DNA of 6,239 nucleotides. It comes from an uncultured Acholeplasmataceae bacterium. GTDB lineage: Bacteria; Bacillota_I; Bacilli_A; RF39; UBA660. The translations under genes were made by a program, and so were the position numbers. The stretch spans positions 1 to 6,239 of the forward strand of contig CAJKWD010000045.1 in the NCBI GenBank assembly GCA_905203475.1, in the 5' to 3' direction. Of this stretch, positions 4,470 to 6,239 are shown piece after piece (the stretch's first letter is position 1; every line of letters starts with the position of its first letter). The notes under the pieces are model-generated. The model was given only the letters and a program-made list of their open reading frames with translations, did not search any database and had not been told where the DNA came from.

Positions 4470-6116
4470 ATGAAAAAGAATTCATTTTTAGGTGGAGCAG
4501 TTATTTCCACTTTGGGAATTGTTATTACAAAAGCAATTGGACTTTTGTATGTAATTCCCTTTTATGCCATTATAGGAACTCAAGGAGGGGCTCTATATAG
4601 TTATGCATATTCGATTTATGCAATATTTTTAAGTTTATCAAATAGTGGAATTCCTGTTGCTATTAGTAAAGTAGTAAGTGAATATAATGCATTAGGATAT
4701 CATTATACAAAAGAAAGAGCTTATAAGATATCTTCGTTAGTATTGATTGGGCTTGGTGTTTTCTTTTGTTTAGTGTTAATGATTTTCGCTCCTGTGATTG
4801 CGAAAATTATACTTGGAGATATTCAAGGTGGTAATACGGTAGAAGGTGTAACTTTAGTAATTCGTATTGTTGCAACAGCCCTTTTAATTGTTCCAATTGA
4901 AAGTGTAACGCAAGGATATTTGCAAGGACAAAAGTTTATGTTAGAACCAAGTATGGCAAATGTTATTGAACAAATCGGTCGTGTTGCAGTTATTTTAATC
5001 GGTAGTTATTTAATGTTAGATGTCTTTCATTTATCCTTAGAAAGTGCCGTTGGAGTTGCAGTATTTGGAGCAACCATTGGAGCTTTAGTTGCGTATTTCT
5101 ATTTATTACAGAGAATTCATAAAAATAGAAAAAAACTACATCGTGATGAAGCACCATTAGAAGCCGAAAAGAAAATTACGAATAAAGATATTTTAAAGAA
5201 AGTAATTTTTTACGCTTTACCATTTGTTATTATCGATGTATTAAATTCTGCTTATGGAATGGTAGATACTATGACAGTTGTAAATACAATGACTGATTTA
5301 GGATACAGTGCTCATGTAACAGAAACTTCAATTGGTGTTATTGCTACTTGGGCCACGAAATTAAATATGATTATCGCATCTGTTGCACTTGGTATGTCTA
5401 CCAGCTTAATTCCAAATCTAGCAGCAAGTAAAGCCAAAAAAGATTATCAAGATATTTCTCATAAAATTAATCAAGCACTAAAAGCATTATTATTTACAAC
5501 ACTTCCAATGGCAGTTGGTATGAGTTTTCTAGCTACACCAATTTGGACAATATTCTATGGTTATGATGCTTTAAGTATTCATATCTTCCAATTATATATT
5601 TTCCAAACTATTAGTTTTTCATTTTCTACTGTTTTAATTAACGTAGTACAATCACTATCTCATCCAAAATTAGCGATGGGAACATTACTTGGTAGCTTTT
5701 TAGCAAAAATGATACTTAATATTCCGATGATGCATTTATTCTACGCATTAGGAATTCCAGCATACTATGCTCCAATTGCAACTACATTCTTAACTCAGTC
5801 TTGTGTTGCACTATTCTTATTAATTAAATTAAAACAATATTATCGTGTACATTATTTTGAAACAGTTCGTGTCTTTGTAAAAACACTTTTAACAACAGGA
5901 TGTATGGTTGCTGTATTATGCATTTTACAATTATTTGTTCCGGTAATGGTACAAGGAAGAGTCCAAGCGATTTTGATTACAGCACTCTATACAATATTAG
6001 GTGGAGTAGTTTATTTCTTCTTTGCTTATCAAGGTAAATTAACTTCTAATGTATTTGGCAATAACTTTTTTACATCAATTATAAGAAGAATTTTACCGAA
6101 TAAGAAAACTGCCTAG
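4470..6116 (+). CDS. murJ: MurJ-type lipid II flippase (YtgP-like, MVF/polysaccharide transporter family)
   Basis: 548 residues, very close to B. subtilis YtgP/MurJ (about 544). The N-terminus (FLGGAVISTLGIVITKAIG, then VIPFYAIIGTQGGALYSYAY and GIPVAISKVVSEYNALG) follows the YtgP pattern more closely than that of the sporulation paralogue SpoVB. About 14 hydrophobic spans are visible, with a charged cytoplasmic loop at about 215-240 (HKNRKKLHRDEAP) separating two halves, as expected for this fold. Typical small motifs include QGYLQGQ (148-154) and SLIPNLAASKAKKD (302-315). Known role: moving lipid II, the peptidoglycan precursor, across the cytoplasmic membrane. The start ATG has AAAGG at 4456-4460. 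It is last in an apparent operon after the lipoprotein and cse60 genes and is followed by a strong terminator. SpoVB or another MVF exporter remains possible. Confidence 0.82.
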   Translation: MKKNSFLGGAVISTLGIVITKAIGLLYVIPFYAIIGTQGGALYSYAYSIYAIFLSLSNSGIPVAISKVVSEYNALGYHYTKERAYKISSLVLIGLGVFFCLVLMIFAPVIAKIILGDIQGGNTVEGVTLVIRIVATALLIVPIESVTQGYLQGQKFMLEPSMANVIEQIGRVAVILIGSYLMLDVFHLSLESAVGVAVFGATIGALVAYFYLLQRIHKNRKKLHRDEAPLEAEKKITNKDILKKVIFYALPFVIIDVLNSAYGMVDTMTVVNTMTDLGYSAHVTETSIGVIATWATKLNMIIASVALGMSTSLIPNLAASKAKKDYQDISHKINQALKALLFTTLPMAVGMSFLATPIWTIFYGYDALSIHIFQLYIFQTISFSFSTVLINVVQSLSHPKLAMGTLLGSFLAKMILNIPMMHLFYALGIPAYYAPIATTFLTQSCVALFLLIKLKQYYRVHYFETVRVFVKTLLTTGCMVAVLCILQLFVPVMVQGRVQAILITALYTILGGVVYFFFAYQGKLTSNVFGNNFFTSIIRRILPNKKTA

Positions 6117-6132
6117 TAATGAATATTTATAG

Positions 6133-6161
6133 AAAACACTATATAGAATTATAGTGTTTTT
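6133..6161 (+). terminator. Intrinsic terminator after murJ
   Basis: AAAACACTATA (6133-6143) pairs perfectly over 11 bases with TATAGTGTTTT (6150-6160) around the loop TAGAAT, followed by T. With A4 on the left arm and T5 on the right it could also work on the other strand. It starts 17 bases after the murJ stop. Confidence 0.85.
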
Positions 6162-6188
6162 ATGTACCTTTTCATTTTTTTTGAAATT

Positions 6189-6197
6189 TGATATAAT
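6189..6197 (+). promoter_or_regulatory. Extended -10 promoter (TGATATAAT) for the gene at the right edge
   Basis: TG, one base, then a perfect TATAAT (6192-6197). TTTTCA at 6169-6174 is a weak -35 at a 17-base spacing. The predicted start near 6204 leaves a leader of about 20 bases that contains the AGGTGAT ribosome binding site (6214-6220). Confidence 0.65.
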
Positions 6198-6223
6198 TAA
6201 AGTAGTAAATACTAGGTGATACT

Positions 6224-6239
6224 ATGAGAAAAATAAAAA
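6224..6239 (+). CDS. Start of an unidentified gene, cut by the window edge
   Basis: ATG follows AGGTGAT by three bases and is read as MRKIK before the window ends. The promoter and ribosome binding site are convincing, and the basic start could begin a signal peptide or a ribosomal-type protein, but five codons do not allow any functional call. Confidence 0.55.

Noticed and set aside
1..6239. CRISPR array, tRNA or rRNA gene, insertion sequence, riboswitch
   Set aside because: I saw no spaced direct repeats, cloverleaf with CCA-type end, transposase motif with terminal repeats, or long structured leader. No gene-free stretch exceeds about 110 bases.

Overview
The window is almost entirely (about 600 to 6239) AT-rich DNA of a low-GC Gram-positive bacterium (Bacillota, probably a gut lineage of the Erysipelotrichales or RF39 kind; the exact lineage is inference). 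The grounds are AGGTGAT-type ribosome binding sites, extended -10 promoters, short A/T-rich intrinsic terminators, a sortase-type wall anchor, a PcsB-like M23 wall hydrolase, a Cse60-type small protein and a YtgP/MurJ-type flippase. TAA, TAG and TGA all occur as stops and Trp is encoded by TGG, so the standard code fits.

The first ~530 bases differ. They carry, on the minus strand and running off the window edge, the N-terminal half of a GH105/GH88-type unsaturated rhamnogalacturonyl hydrolase with a Bacteroidota-style signal peptide and clearly higher G+C. This is either a chimeric contig join or a foreign insertion; the change falls in the divergent gap at about 533-602.

Layout: (1) 1-532 minus, partial GH105 enzyme. 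(2) 533-614, divergent gap with a -10 candidate, an 11-base palindrome and a ribosome binding site. (3) 615-1791, one surface adhesin gene (signal peptide, Cys-Gln thioester domain, SpaA/Cna-B-like domain, NPETG anchor) split into two overlapping reading frames by a +1 frameshift bracketed to 1252-1277, then a terminator. (4) 1856-3692, a two-gene operon: a YgjP-type metal-dependent hydrolase that appears to be read from a leaderless mRNA, followed by a translationally coupled M23 peptidase with a long coiled coil; a terminator overlaps its stop codon. (5) 3754-6116, an apparent operon of a lipoprotein, a 56-residue Cse60-family protein and a MurJ-type lipid II flippase, ended by a strong hairpin. 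(6) 6189-6239, promoter, ribosome binding site and first five codons of another gene.

The theme of the Gram-positive part is the cell envelope: a covalently binding adhesin, a septal peptidoglycan hydrolase, a lipoprotein and a lipid II flippase. I see no mobile element, CRISPR array, tRNA or rRNA. I found no convincing wholly new system. The points most worth attention are the taxonomic break at the left end, the frameshifted thioester adhesin just beside it, and the small Cse60 gene, which is easily missed.
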